Shown: positions 41,382 through 49,403, counted from the first letter of the stretch. The stretch: DNA of 64,000 nucleotides from Sphingomonas melonis (GCF_013409985.1 NZ_JACCBY010000008.1:62001-126000), one strand, 5' to 3'. The notes: generated by a model from the letters alone, not told the origin. Program-made: numbers and translations.

Positions 41382-42158
41382 ATGGTCAAGACCCCCGACG
41401 AACTGGCGCTGATGCGCATCGCCGGCCGGCTGCTCGCCTCGGTCTTCGAGATGCTCGACGAGCAGGATTTCGCCGGCATGTCGACCTTGCAGATCAACGA
41501 CATGGTCGAACGCTTCATCACCGTCGACCTCGCCGCGCGACCGGCGAGCAAAGGCCAGTACGGCTTTCGCTTCGTGCTCAACTGCTCGATCAACCAGGTC
41601 GTCTGCCACGGCGTCCCCGACGCCGACGAGATCGTCCGCGCCGGCGACATCATCAACCTCGACATCACGCTGGAGAAGAACGGCTTCATCGCCGATTCCA
41701 GCAAGACCTATCTGGTCGGCGAGGCGCCCGCGGCCGCACGGCGGCTGGTCCGCGTCGCGCAGGAGGCGATGTGGGAGGGGATCCGCCAGGTGCGGCCGGG
41801 CGCGCATATCGGCGACATCGGCTTCGCGATCGAGCGCCACGCCCGCCAGAACGGCTATTCGGTGGTGCGCGAATTCTGCGGCCACGGCATCGGCCGCGAG
41901 ATGCACGAGGAGCCGCAGGTGCTCAATTTCGGCCGGCGCGGCTCGGGCGTGCGGCTGCGCGAGGGGATGACCTTCACGATCGAACCGATGGTCAACCAGG
42001 GCAGCCGCAAGGTTTCGACCCGCGACGACGGCTGGACGGTGGTGACCGACGACGGCAAGCTCTCCGCCCAGTTCGAACATACCGTCGCGGTCACCCACGA
42101 CGGCGTCGAGGTGCTCACCCTGCGCCGCGACGAAGCCCGCGGCGGGGTCGCCGCCTAG
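41382..42158 (+). CDS. map: Type I methionine aminopeptidase
   Basis: 258 residues from ATG 41382. It removes N-terminal Met from new proteins in the cytoplasm using two metal ions. Ligands are visible: Asp in NLDITLEKNG, Asp in ADSSKTYL, His in GHGIGREMHEEP, Glu in FTIEPMVNQ and Glu in AQFEHTVAV. Length is normal. It shares an operon with the ParD-like gene (stop and start separated by one base). Sphingomonads often have more than one map; this may be the accessory, regulated copy, since the essential copy is usually unlinked to ParD. That is inference. Confidence 0.95.
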   Translation: MVKTPDELALMRIAGRLLASVFEMLDEQDFAGMSTLQINDMVERFITVDLAARPASKGQYGFRFVLNCSINQVVCHGVPDADEIVRAGDIINLDITLEKNGFIADSSKTYLVGEAPAAARRLVRVAQEAMWEGIRQVRPGAHIGDIGFAIERHARQNGYSVVREFCGHGIGREMHEEPQVLNFGRRGSGVRLREGMTFTIEPMVNQGSRKVSTRDDGWTVVTDDGKLSAQFEHTVAVTHDGVEVLTLRRDEARGGVAA

Positions 42159-42371
42159 GGGCGCCCTCCGCTCGCGCGACCCTGCGGGGACAGGCTGTCC
42201 ACACGGAGGCGCGGGGGGTGTCGTGTCATCGCTTGCCCGCGGTTCGACGCAACGGGGGTGGCGTTCGTCGACCGCGGACGCCCGCGTCCGGTTGTCCGCG
42301 CGCGCGGCCCGTCTACATGCGGCGGGCATGGCAGATCCGCCACGCACCATGTCTCGATCATAAGGGAGCGA

Positions 42372-42743
42372 ATGATGACCTTGCTGATCAGCGCCGCCTT
42401 GGCCCTCGCCGCGACCAATGCGGGCGCGCCGGCGCCGGCGCGCGACTATCCGAGCTGCGACCTGCGCGCGCAGCATGCGCTCGGCGCGACGCCGGGTGCG
42501 GCCGAGGACGGCGGCCGGGCGCATATCTCGCAGCGCGTCAACATCCTGCAGGCCGATATCGGCAACGCCCGCAAGGCACGGCACCTGACCCAGGCGCAGG
42601 CCGATACGCTGCGGCAGCGCGTCGACCGCGTGCGGCTGGCCGTCGCCGGCCCGGCGCAGAAACAAAGCCCGCTCGGCGCCAAGCAGCGCGCCGCCTACGA
42701 ACGCACGCTCGACGCGGTCGCCACCCGCCTGTGCCGGGGGTGA
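42372..42743 (+). CDS. Exported hypothetical protein, 123 aa
   Basis: Starts at ATG 42372 (or 42375), with GGGAGCGA upstream. A short signal peptide (MMTLLISAALALAATNAGA) leads to a soluble Arg/Gln-rich helical domain (HISQRVNILQADIGNARKAR, LTQAQADTLRQRVDRVRLAV) with two Cys (PSCDLR, RLCRG) that may pair. No family name recognised; helical Arg-rich periplasmic proteins like this recur in sphingomonads. Confidence 0.65.
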   Translation: MMTLLISAALALAATNAGAPAPARDYPSCDLRAQHALGATPGAAEDGGRAHISQRVNILQADIGNARKARHLTQAQADTLRQRVDRVRLAVAGPAQKQSPLGAKQRAAYERTLDAVATRLCRG

Positions 42744-42776
42744 TCCGCGGCGGACGGCGGACGGGTCAGCCGCGGA
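42744..42776. terminator. Convergent hairpin, 8-bp arms
   Basis: TCCGCGGC at 42744-42751 and GCCGCGGA at 42769-42776. It overlaps the last codons of the minus-strand gene and ends the plus-strand gene. Confidence 0.45.
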
Positions 42777-43611
42777 CGAAGATCGTCGCGGCGCCCGATG
42801 CCGGCACGGCGCGCGCGACCGTGGCGTCGTAAGCCGCCGGCATCCGCGTCATCGCCGCGGTCGCGCGATCGATGTCGTTGAGTTCGCCCTTCGCGGCCTC
42901 ATGGTCGCGCGCGCGATGCGCGTGCTCCGCGTGAGTGAGGATCGCGCGCAGTTCGTTGGCTAGCGCGCGCACCTCGTTAGCGAAGCTGACGTCGCTGGCG
43001 CTCTCCGCAAGATGATCCGCATCATCGTGATGGGCGGGCTCGCTCTGGCTCTTCCGTGCGTCCGTATCGGCTGCGATTGCGATTGCCTTGGCATCGGCCT
43101 CAGCGGTCGTGCCGGTGGTGACGGGGTCCTGCGGTGGCATATCTTCGGCCGGTGCCGGGGCGGGCGTCAGATTGGCTCCGCCGACGATGGTGGTGATATC
43201 GACACCCTGCACGGCATAAGCGGTCCCGCCGGAACCGACATACTCCTGCACCGCCGCGGCCAGTTCACGCGCGATCTGCACCGCGGCCTGGGCGAGTTTC
43301 TCCGAATCGGTGGCGTAGAGCAGCTTGAGCAGGTGCAGGCGCGTCTGCAGCTCGACGATCTTGGCGGCCGCCCGCGCCTTTCCGCCATCCTTGCCGCTAT
43401 GACGCACCGCTTCCAACGTCGCCAGCGCCTCGCTCGCGGCATGCGCCTTGGCCGCTGCCTGGTCAGTGGGCTGCGCAGCGTCGGCGTAGCTTTCTCGGTG
43501 CGACGCGGCACCGATTTTTGTCACTGGAGCAGGAGCTTCGATCACCGCGACGGGCGCGGTCCGATCATGGTGAAGAGCAATCGCCGTCAGTGTGGAACTG
43601 CCTAGCTTCAT
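42766..43611 (-). CDS. Hypothetical Ala-rich protein, 281 aa
   Basis: No signal peptide. It is mostly low-complexity and helical: AQPTDQAAAKAHAASEALAT, KARAAAKIVELQTRLHLLKL, a conserved-looking middle KLAQAAVQIARELAAAVQEY, an acidic His/Asp spacer, and a final helical part (NEVRALANELRAILTHAEHA). No domain recognised; a coiled-coil or scaffold role is possible. ATG 43611 follows GGCGGGA, and TATAAT occurs 28-33 bp upstream. Confidence 0.55.
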   Translation of the reverse strand: MKLGSSTLTAIALHHDRTAPVAVIEAPAPVTKIGAASHRESYADAAQPTDQAAAKAHAASEALATLEAVRHSGKDGGKARAAAKIVELQTRLHLLKLLYATDSEKLAQAAVQIARELAAAVQEYVGSGGTAYAVQGVDITTIVGGANLTPAPAPAEDMPPQDPVTTGTTAEADAKAIAIAADTDARKSQSEPAHHDDADHLAESASDVSFANEVRALANELRAILTHAEHAHRARDHEAAKGELNDIDRATAAMTRMPAAYDATVARAVPASGAATIFVRG

Positions 43612-43638
43612 GGTGCGTCATCCCGCCATCATGCCTCC

Positions 43639-43644
43639 ATTATA
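43639..43644 (-). promoter_or_regulatory. -10 element for the 281-aa gene
   Basis: TATAAT inside CCGCTATAATGGAGG on the minus strand. The same CGCTATAATG core recurs at 46729. No clear -35. Confidence 0.4.
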
Positions 43645-43684
43645 GCGGGATCGAGGGGGCATCGGCACGCCGTGCGGCCGGCAA

Positions 43685-44680
43685 TCAGGCCGTCCCGTAG
43701 ACGTCGCGGCCGCCGGCGGCCAGGCCCGCGGCGAGATTGGCGCGCGCCTGTTCGAGCGAGGCGGTGGTCTCGTCGCCCTTGCCGACGACGATCCCGGCCG
43801 ACGCGGTGACCGGGCCGATCAGGTCGCCGCTGCCGCGCAGCTTGAGCCGCCGCGCGTGGAAGGCGTCGAGCGCCTCCTCCGCCAGCGCCCGCGCCATGGT
43901 CAGCGCGATATCGCGCAGCACGACGATGAACTCGTTGCCGCTCCACCGGATCAGCTCCTCGTCCGGGAAGCTCTCGCGCAGCGTCGCGGCAAAGGCGCTG
44001 AGCACGTTGTTGCCGACCGAGCGGCCATAGCGCGCATTGACTGCGACCAGCCCGTCGATCGCGAACAGCACCATCACATAGGGGCGGCCCGACAGCGCGA
44101 ATTCGCGGAAGACGCGCTCCCCGCCGGCCTGGTCGAGCGCCGCGGTCAGCCCGTCGCGCCCGGGCCCGGCATCGCGGGATTCCCCGCCGGTGATCGCGTC
44201 GCGCAACCGGGCGAGCTCGCTGCGCAGGTCGGCGAGTTCGCGCTCCGCCTGCGCCAGCCGCGTGACGATCGCATCCTGGTCGACCGGCGCGCTGCTGCCC
44301 GCGGTGCCGATATCCTCGCCCAGCGCGCGGGTGAGGTCGTGCGCATCCGCGGCGAGCGAGCCCAGTTCGTCCGCCTGCCGCGCCACCTGCCGTTCGCGCC
44401 ATGCGACATCGCGCGGCACGTCACGGCAATAGCGGTCGATCAACATCGTCGCCGCATCGGCGGTCAGCCGCAGCCCGCCATCGGTGTGATCGTCGATATC
44501 GCGCGCCAGCGCCGACTGCGGATCGGCGATATAGCGGGCGGCGAGGTCGTGATAGGCCGGGCTCGGCTCCAGCCGGTGCTGTTCGAGGAACGCCAGGGCC
44601 TCACGGGCAAGGTCGAATGCCGGCATCGGACTTTGCTTTCGGTAGGGCCCATCTTGGAGATAGGACAGTCGTTCTGACAT
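43685..44680 (-). CDS. GGDEF-family protein with degenerate active site
   Basis: 331 residues from ATG 44680; ATG 44626 (MPAFDLAREALAFLEQHRLE) is the alternative, and ATG 44713 is rejected because it falls inside an upstream palindrome. The N-terminal helical part resembles the sensor-less domain of sphingomonad cyclases; a coiled coil (AQAERELADLRSELARLRDA) leads to a GGDEF domain (FALSGRPYVMVLFAIDGLVA, NARYGRSVGNNVLSAF). The signature is SGNEF in place of GGDEF, so catalysis may be lost and a receptor or regulatory role is likely. The 81-nt region upstream has a strong palindrome. Confidence 0.8.
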   Translation of the reverse strand: MSERLSYLQDGPYRKQSPMPAFDLAREALAFLEQHRLEPSPAYHDLAARYIADPQSALARDIDDHTDGGLRLTADAATMLIDRYCRDVPRDVAWRERQVARQADELGSLAADAHDLTRALGEDIGTAGSSAPVDQDAIVTRLAQAERELADLRSELARLRDAITGGESRDAGPGRDGLTAALDQAGGERVFREFALSGRPYVMVLFAIDGLVAVNARYGRSVGNNVLSAFAATLRESFPDEELIRWSGNEFIVVLRDIALTMARALAEEALDAFHARRLKLRGSGDLIGPVTASAGIVVGKGDETTASLEQARANLAAGLAAGGRDVYGTA

Positions 44681-44711
44681 GGCGATATCGCGAACCGGTG
44701 AACCAAGCAAC

Positions 44712-44734
44712 ATATTGATTTAAAGTATCAATAT
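44712..44734. promoter_or_regulatory. Perfect palindrome upstream of the GGDEF gene
   Basis: ATATTGAT, 7 bp, ATCAATAT. The TTGAT/ATCAA halves resemble an Fnr/Crp half-site pair, but the 7-bp spacer exceeds the usual 4, so the binding protein is uncertain. Confidence 0.5.
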
Positions 44735-44898
44735 TGGTGGCACGGCGATCGGTGAGCACGCTTCCACCGATGATAGTGTAGCGGGCGTTTACCCTCTTTT
44801 CACAGCATCCTCCTTGATAGTCAGTCGTTTAGCCAAGACCCCATGCCGCAGGACGCATCGGGCACCGCGCCTGCGAGGGCGGATACGGGGAGCGTGAC

Positions 44899-46098
44899 AT
44901 GATGCGGCCAGGCCTGTGTTTTCCGATCGCGCTGGCGCTGGCGCTGGCCGCCTGTGGCGATGACGACGGTGGGAATGGCGACGCCGGCCCGATCGGTGCG
45001 CCCGCGCCGGCGCCGACCCCCGCTCCGACCGCGACACCCACGCCCGCCGCGACGCCGACCCCGACCCCCGCCGTCACGGCGGTCGACCAGCGCGTCGTCG
45101 CCAGCTTCGACAATCCCTGGGCGATGGTATTCCTGCCCGACGGGCGGATGCTGGTCACCGAGAAATCGGGGCAGCTCCAGCTCGTCACGCAGGCCGGAGC
45201 CAAGACGCCGGTCGCCGGCGTACCGCGCGTCACCTTCTCGGGCCAACTCGGCCTCCAGGACGTCGTGCTCGATCCCGGGTTCGCGACCAATGCGCGCATC
45301 TGGATCAGCTATGCCGAGCCCGCCAGCGGCGGCCAGCAGCTCGCGGTGGCGCGCGCGACGCTCGACCTGGCGGCGACGCCGCGGCTCACCGACCTCGCGG
45401 TGATCTGGCGCGCGACGCCGGCGACCACCGGCGGCCAGTTGGGCGCGCGGCTCGCCTTCGCGCCGGACGGGCAAACGCTGTTCGTCACCAGCGGCGAGCG
45501 GCAGCAGGGCACGCCGGCGCAGGATATGTCGGGGACGCTCGGCAAGATCGTGCGGATCACGCTCGACGGCAGCGCCGCGACGGGCAATCCCTTCGCCGCG
45601 ACCGCCGGCGCGCGTGCCGAGATCTGGTCGCTCGGCCACCGCAACCCCTATGGCCTGGTGTTCGCCAGCGACGGCCGCCTGTTCGAATCCGAGATGGGGC
45701 CGGCGGGCGGCGACGAGTTCAACCTGATCGAGCCGGGCAGGAATTACGGCTGGCCGCGGGTGTCGGAGGGCGACAATTACGACGGCACGCCGATCCCGCG
45801 GCATGCGACCAACCCGGCCTATGCCGCGCCGCTGGTCAGCTGGACGCCGGTGATCGCGCCGGGCGGGATGATCCAGTATCGCGGCACCGCCTTTGCCGGC
45901 TGGACCGGCGACTTCCTGCTCGCCGGCCTGACCCAACAGGGGATCGTCCGCGTTCGCGTGTCGGGCAGCACCGCCAGCGAGGTCGCGCGCATCGGCCTGG
46001 GCAACCGCATCCGCGAGATCGAGGAGGGGCCGAACGGTACGCTCTGGGTGCTGCGCGACGGCGCGGGCGCGGCGCTGGTCCAGCTGACGCCGCGATAG
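44899..46098 (+). CDS. PQQ-type sugar dehydrogenase homologue, lipoprotein
   Basis: 399 residues with lipobox LAAC (Cys19), a long Pro/Thr/Ala linker (about 28-60) and a six-bladed soluble-glucose-dehydrogenase fold: NPWAMVFLPDGRMLVTEKSG, GLQDVVLDPGF, GHRNPYGLVF, EMGPAGGDEFNLIEPGRNYG, GGMIQYRGTAFAGWTGDFLL. Homologues oxidise aldoses with PQQ in the periplasm. The usual catalytic His of H-x-x-x-R-L is Gln180 here (GGQLGARL), and the His before GPxGGDE is Met. Sugar oxidation is therefore doubtful; sugar binding or another reaction is possible. It is divergent from the GGDEF gene. Confidence 0.82.
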   Translation: MMRPGLCFPIALALALAACGDDDGGNGDAGPIGAPAPAPTPAPTATPTPAATPTPTPAVTAVDQRVVASFDNPWAMVFLPDGRMLVTEKSGQLQLVTQAGAKTPVAGVPRVTFSGQLGLQDVVLDPGFATNARIWISYAEPASGGQQLAVARATLDLAATPRLTDLAVIWRATPATTGGQLGARLAFAPDGQTLFVTSGERQQGTPAQDMSGTLGKIVRITLDGSAATGNPFAATAGARAEIWSLGHRNPYGLVFASDGRLFESEMGPAGGDEFNLIEPGRNYGWPRVSEGDNYDGTPIPRHATNPAYAAPLVSWTPVIAPGGMIQYRGTAFAGWTGDFLLAGLTQQGIVRVRVSGSTASEVARIGLGNRIREIEEGPNGTLWVLRDGAGAALVQLTPR

Positions 46099-46120
46099 GA
46101 CCCGCGGCGGATCGGCCTAA

Positions 46121-46290
46121 GCGGGATCGACAGTCAGCCAATTCCTCCCCCGCCAGGGGGAGGTGGCGCGGCGAAGCCGTGACGGAGGGGGAGGTAAGCG
46201 ACGTCTTAGGTAGCGTTTGCGCCCCTCCGTCATGCCGTCTCCCTCTGGCGGGAGAGGACTTTTCCTCGAAGCTTGAATGTCGATCCGGCC
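46121..46290. repeat. Dispersed long palindromic repeat, family B copy 1
   Basis: Ends GGGATCGACAGTCAG and GAATGTCGATCC are inverted, with inner runs TCCTCCCCCGCCAGGGGGAG and GACGGAGGGGGAG. About 170 bp. The copy at 58958-59138 matches over most of its length. Its right end touches the stop of the 142-aa gene at 46290. Confidence 0.85.
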
Positions 46291-46718
46291 TAGGCCGATG
46301 GTTCTGCCCGCTCGCCCGCGCCTTGTGCCAGGGCGGCGTACCAGGCGGACAGCGAGTCTTCGGCACCGTTCCTGATGCACTTGCAGACCTGATCGACCGG
46401 CCGGATCGATGCCGACCCCACGCGCATCCCGGGATTGAAGATCGATCCGCTCGCGGCGGCATCGCCATTATCGATCCACACCCCGCCAAGCGTCCGCCGG
46501 ATGACTTCGCCGACATAGCTTGCGACGCCGACCACCAGATCGCCCACGTCGGCCGGATCGGTCCTCTGCTGGTGAAGCGTGGCGAGAAGCGCGTCGACAT
46601 GCGCGATGCTGGCTGCCGAATAGTCCAGCGCGACGTCGGCAACGTCCTGATGATAGGCGACGAATTCGTCTGCCTGTGCCTGTATGTCCAGAGAATCCAT
46701 GAGCCCCCCGATGGTCAT
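46290..46718 (-). CDS. Hypothetical protein, 142 aa
   Basis: Soluble, acidic. Visible pattern: DEFVAYHQDVADVALDYSAA, IAHVDALLATLHQQ, VGDLVVGVASYVGEVIRRTL and GGVWIDNGDAA, then a basic C-terminus. The YVGEVIRR...GGVW pattern recurs in small proteins of plant-associated alphaproteobacteria, but I cannot name the family. ATG 46718 has GAGGA upstream; ATG 46700 with GGGGGG is the alternative, favoured if TATAAT at 46729-46734 is the true -10. It probably ends within the dispersed repeat. Confidence 0.6.
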   Translation of the reverse strand: MTIGGLMDSLDIQAQADEFVAYHQDVADVALDYSAASIAHVDALLATLHQQRTDPADVGDLVVGVASYVGEVIRRTLGGVWIDNGDAAASGSIFNPGMRVGSASIRPVDQVCKCIRNGAEDSLSAWYAALAQGAGERAEPSA

Positions 46719-46728
46719 GCCGATCCTC

Positions 46729-46734
46729 ATTATA
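46729..46734 (-). promoter_or_regulatory. -10 element for the 142-aa gene
   Basis: TATAAT in CCGCTATAATGAGGA, immediately before the ribosome site. Transcription would begin at or just before ATG 46718, favouring the start at 46700. Confidence 0.4.
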
Positions 46735-47006
46735 GCGGAGCGCACGCTGTCCGGCGTGCGGCACGAGCCCGCGCAGGCCGACGACAGCAACGCGGCAATC
46801 CGGATCGCCCTTGCCATATCCCCCGCGGGCTTCCCGATAGACCAGCCGGAGAGGCACCTCGATTTTAAGATGATGAGGATCGGTATCGATACGGCAGCTG
46901 CCGCAGCGGATCGGCTGTTCCGGCTGCGGCAAAGCCCGTTCAGGAACGATGCCGTTTCAATGCCGTAAGCCGGTCACGCGCCCATTTCCGGGCACGGAGA
47001 CACGCC

Positions 47007-47270
47007 ATGAACATCAACACGATCCTGGGCGCCATCGGCATGATCGCGGCCACCGTCGGCGCGGCCGGCACCGCGGATGCGCAACGCCGCGACCATGACC
47101 GTGATCGCGGTCGCTACGAGCAGCGCGACCACCGTGACTATCGCGATCATCGCGACCATCGCGGGCCGCGGTTCGGCCGGCACGACCGCGGTCCCCGCTT
47201 CGAGCGCGACCGCCACGACCGCTGCCGCACCGTGATCCGCCACAACCGTCGCGTCCGCGTCTGCCGCTGA
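47007..47270 (+). CDS. Small exported Arg/His/Asp-rich protein, 87 aa
   Basis: A signal peptide (about 1-25, cleavage after GTADA) is followed by a low-complexity run of alternating charged residues (RRDHDRDRGRYEQRDHRDYR, DHRDHRGPRFGRHDRG) and a Cys pair (CRTVIRHNRRVRVCR). Such secreted repeats could bind metal or acidic surfaces; function unknown. It is divergent from the 142-aa gene, and its 3' end is at a convergent hairpin. ATG 47007 follows GGAGACACGCC. Confidence 0.7.
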   Translation: MNINTILGAIGMIAATVGAAGTADAQRRDHDRDRGRYEQRDHRDYRDHRDHRGPRFGRHDRGPRFERDRHDRCRTVIRHNRRVRVCR

Positions 47271-47280
47271 CGCGAGCGGA

Positions 47281-47306
47281 GGCCGGCGACCGTCGGGTCG
47301 CCGGCC
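47281..47306. terminator. Convergent hairpin, 10-bp arms
   Basis: GGCCGGCGAC, CGTCGG, GTCGCCGGCC, then CCTT on the plus strand. It lies between the small Arg/His/Asp-rich gene and the convergent DUF5694-like gene. Confidence 0.7.
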
Positions 47307-47316
47307 CCTTGCGCGG

Positions 47317-48408
47317 CTAACGCAGCACGGTCAGCGGATCGGCCAGCCGCACGTCGTGCATCTGGTCGAGATACGCCTCGTAATAACCCTTGTGCGAGGC
47401 GCCGACGATCGCGAGCATCCGCATGCCCGGATAGCGGCCGAGCACGTCGCGGATGTTCGACACCATGCGCAGATTGCGTGTCTCCCAATAGCCGACATAG
47501 GTGCGGCCGGATTGCTGCGGCGACGGCTCGGTCAGCGCCGCGCCGAAATCGGCGCGATAGTTTTGCAGCGGCATCCCGGGCGCGTTGAGGAAGCGATAAT
47601 AAGCGAGCAGGCCGCCGGGCTGCGACAGACCGCGCCGCAGCGGCGCCTCCGCCGCTGCGCGGGCGCGATTGGCGGGATTGTCCCATGCCCGGTCCATCGC
47701 CGCCTGATACGCCTTGCGCTCCGCCGGATCGGCAGCGTCGGGCGTGTCGGCGCTATGGTCGTCGACGCTCCACAGCCGCTCGAGCCCGAGCCGCGCGGCG
47801 AGCACCGCGGCGATCCGGCTGCTTTCGTTGCGCCAGTCCCGGCGTGCATCGAGCGCGGCGACCAGCGCGGCGTCGAGCCCGTCGCCGGCATGGCGCTCCG
47901 CCGCGGGCAGGCGCAGCCATTGCACCAGCGCCGAATTGGGCTCGCCCGCGGCGAGGAACACCGCCGCCAGCCGGCGCCGCTGCGCGGGCGCGGGCGCGGC
48001 GGGCCAGCCGGCGAGCAGCCGCTCCGCCTCGGCATTGGCGGCGGGGACGTCGAGCCCGGTCGCACGGCCGGCGGGGGCGGGATCGGAGCAATAGGCCTCG
48101 ACCGTCTCGGCATAGCGCGACGGATAGCGGCGCAGCGCATCGCATTGCAGGCCGGACAGATCCTCGGTCGCGATCCCCGTCGGCCGCCAGCCCGCGAGCC
48201 GGTCGAGCAGCGGCGCGAGCGTCGCCGGGTCGAAATCCTTCGGCAGGCCCGACAGATGCGTCGTGCCGAGCACGAGCACCTCGTTGGGCTTGCCGGCGGG
48301 CGGCCCTTTCAGCGTCTCCGGATGGAAGGCGGGGCGATAATCCTGCGCGACCGCCGCGCCCCCGGCCAGCAGCGCGGCAATCGCGCCGCTGACGAACCTG
48401 CGGATCAT
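47317..48408 (-). CDS. DUF5694-like exported protein
   Basis: 363 residues from ATG 48408; the earlier ATG at 48414 is too close to GGGAG, which sits six bases before 48408. Signal peptide to about residue 22. Family landmarks: EVLVLGTTHLSGLPKDFDPA, PTGIATEDLSGLQCDALRRY, an Asp/Arg-rich centre, and TYVGYWETRNLRMVSNIRDV then GMRMLAIVGASHKGYYEAYL at the C-terminus. The G-T-H and G-x-x-H arrangement resembles the TraB/PrgY-GumN fold and a possible metal hydrolase, but activity is unproven. A palindrome at 48447-48468 lies upstream. Confidence 0.75.
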   Translation of the reverse strand: MIRRFVSGAIAALLAGGAAVAQDYRPAFHPETLKGPPAGKPNEVLVLGTTHLSGLPKDFDPATLAPLLDRLAGWRPTGIATEDLSGLQCDALRRYPSRYAETVEAYCSDPAPAGRATGLDVPAANAEAERLLAGWPAAPAPAQRRRLAAVFLAAGEPNSALVQWLRLPAAERHAGDGLDAALVAALDARRDWRNESSRIAAVLAARLGLERLWSVDDHSADTPDAADPAERKAYQAAMDRAWDNPANRARAAAEAPLRRGLSQPGGLLAYYRFLNAPGMPLQNYRADFGAALTEPSPQQSGRTYVGYWETRNLRMVSNIRDVLGRYPGMRMLAIVGASHKGYYEAYLDQMHDVRLADPLTVLR

Positions 48409-48446
48409 AGCCATCTCCCAATAGCGGAGACGCGAGGCTATCACCA

Positions 48447-48468
48447 CTGTATTGGATGAGCAATACAG
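48447..48468. promoter_or_regulatory. Palindrome upstream of the DUF5694-like gene
   Basis: CTGTATTG, GATGAG, CAATACAG: perfect 8-bp arms, about 40 bp before the start at 48408. A good candidate operator; the binding protein is unknown. Confidence 0.5.
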
Positions 48469-48478
48469 CGGTATACGA

Positions 48479-48907
48479 TCAGCGCACCGCGCTGCGCAGC
48501 CCGGCGGGGAGCTGGTCGATCGGACAATAACGATAGGTCGTCGCCGCGCCGCGCGTCGCGAGGCTGAAGGTGAGCGCATCCGGCACCGTCACGGTCTGGC
48601 GCTCGATGAAGCGCGGGGCGGGGCCGGCGCCGGCGTCGATGCACGACTGGCTGACGGTATAGCGGTTGCCCTTGCGCGAAAGCACGCGGGCGCGGCAGGC
48701 GCGGCTATGCGCGGTGCTGAGGCCGCGCCCGTCATATTGGCGGATGTCGGCATTGGCCGGTGAACGGCAGCTCGCCCCCCTGGCGACATAGATGCCCGGC
48801 TTGAGCCGATAGACCCCGCCCGGCTTGGGCGAGGTGTCGACGCTGGCCGCGGCGCCCGTCGCGGTGAGCAGCGCCAGCAGCGCTGCGGCGATCGTCATGC
48901 GGGTCAT
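48479..48907 (-). CDS. Exported hypothetical protein, 142 aa
   Basis: ATG 48907 with AGGAGAA upstream. A signal peptide (MTRMTIAAALLALLTATGAA) precedes a compact domain with five Cys (GASCRSPANA, SRACRAR, QSCIDAG, YRYCPID) and a Tyr/Gly-rich start (PGGVYRLKPGIYVARG). No family name recognised; the repeated YRLKPGIY pattern suggests a beta-rich fold. It is the upstream neighbour of the DUF5694-like gene on the same strand, so both may be exported together. Confidence 0.6.
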   Translation of the reverse strand: MTRMTIAAALLALLTATGAAASVDTSPKPGGVYRLKPGIYVARGASCRSPANADIRQYDGRGLSTAHSRACRARVLSRKGNRYTVSQSCIDAGAGPAPRFIERQTVTVPDALTFSLATRGAATTYRYCPIDQLPAGLRSAVR

Positions 48908-48981
48908 GGATTCTCCTTTGGTCGGGCCGGAGGATAAACGTCGCAGGCTGAACCGCGGCTTCATTGCGCCTCAACGACTTT

Positions 48982-49011
48982 GGGTGCATATATCGGGCAA
49001 GGAGTGCACCC
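48982..49011 (+). promoter_or_regulatory. Inverted repeat overlapping the antitoxin ribosome site
   Basis: GGGTGCA at 48982-48988 and TGCACCC at 49005-49011, 16-bp spacer. TTGCGC/ATATAT with an 18-bp spacer nearby could be the promoter. Autoregulation by the Xre-like antitoxin is likely by analogy with this family. Confidence 0.5.
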
Positions 49012-49362
49012 ATGCTTGCCGCCTTTCTAGACGACATCCGCGATCACGACATGATCGCCCCGCGCCGCATGGCGGACCGGTTGCGGCTGCCGCTGGCACG
49101 GCTGGCGCGGCTGGCGCACGTCAACCGCAACACGATGACCGCCAAGCCGGAAAGCCCCGCGGTCCAGGCCAAATTGGGCGAGATCGCGCGGATCATCGCG
49201 CGCGCGGCGGAATTGTCGGGCGACGAGGGCAAGGCGATCATCTGGTTCCGGCACCAGCCGATCGCCGGCTTCGGCAAGACCGCGGAGGAACTGGTCGAGG
49301 CGGGCGAGGCCGCCGCGGTGCTGTGGACGCTCGAGACGATGGAACAGGGCGTCTATGCGTGA
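49012..49362 (+). CDS. Xre/MbcA/ParS-type antitoxin
   Basis: 116 residues from ATG 49012, with AAGGAG upstream. An N-terminal HTH-like part (RMADRLRLPLARLARLAHVN) is followed by the DUF2384 toxin-binding domain, whose conserved C-terminus appears as GFGKTAEELVEAGEAAAVLW and MEQGVYA. It should bind and neutralise the RES toxin encoded 41 bp downstream and repress the shared promoter. The C-terminal Ala/Tyr usually inserts into the toxin active site. Confidence 0.88.
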   Translation: MLAAFLDDIRDHDMIAPRRMADRLRLPLARLARLAHVNRNTMTAKPESPAVQAKLGEIARIIARAAELSGDEGKAIIWFRHQPIAGFGKTAEELVEAGEAAAVLWTLETMEQGVYA

Positions 49363-49403
49363 CGGCGGCAACGCCGCGCGCCTGAGGTAAGTACGGCGCG
49401 CCC

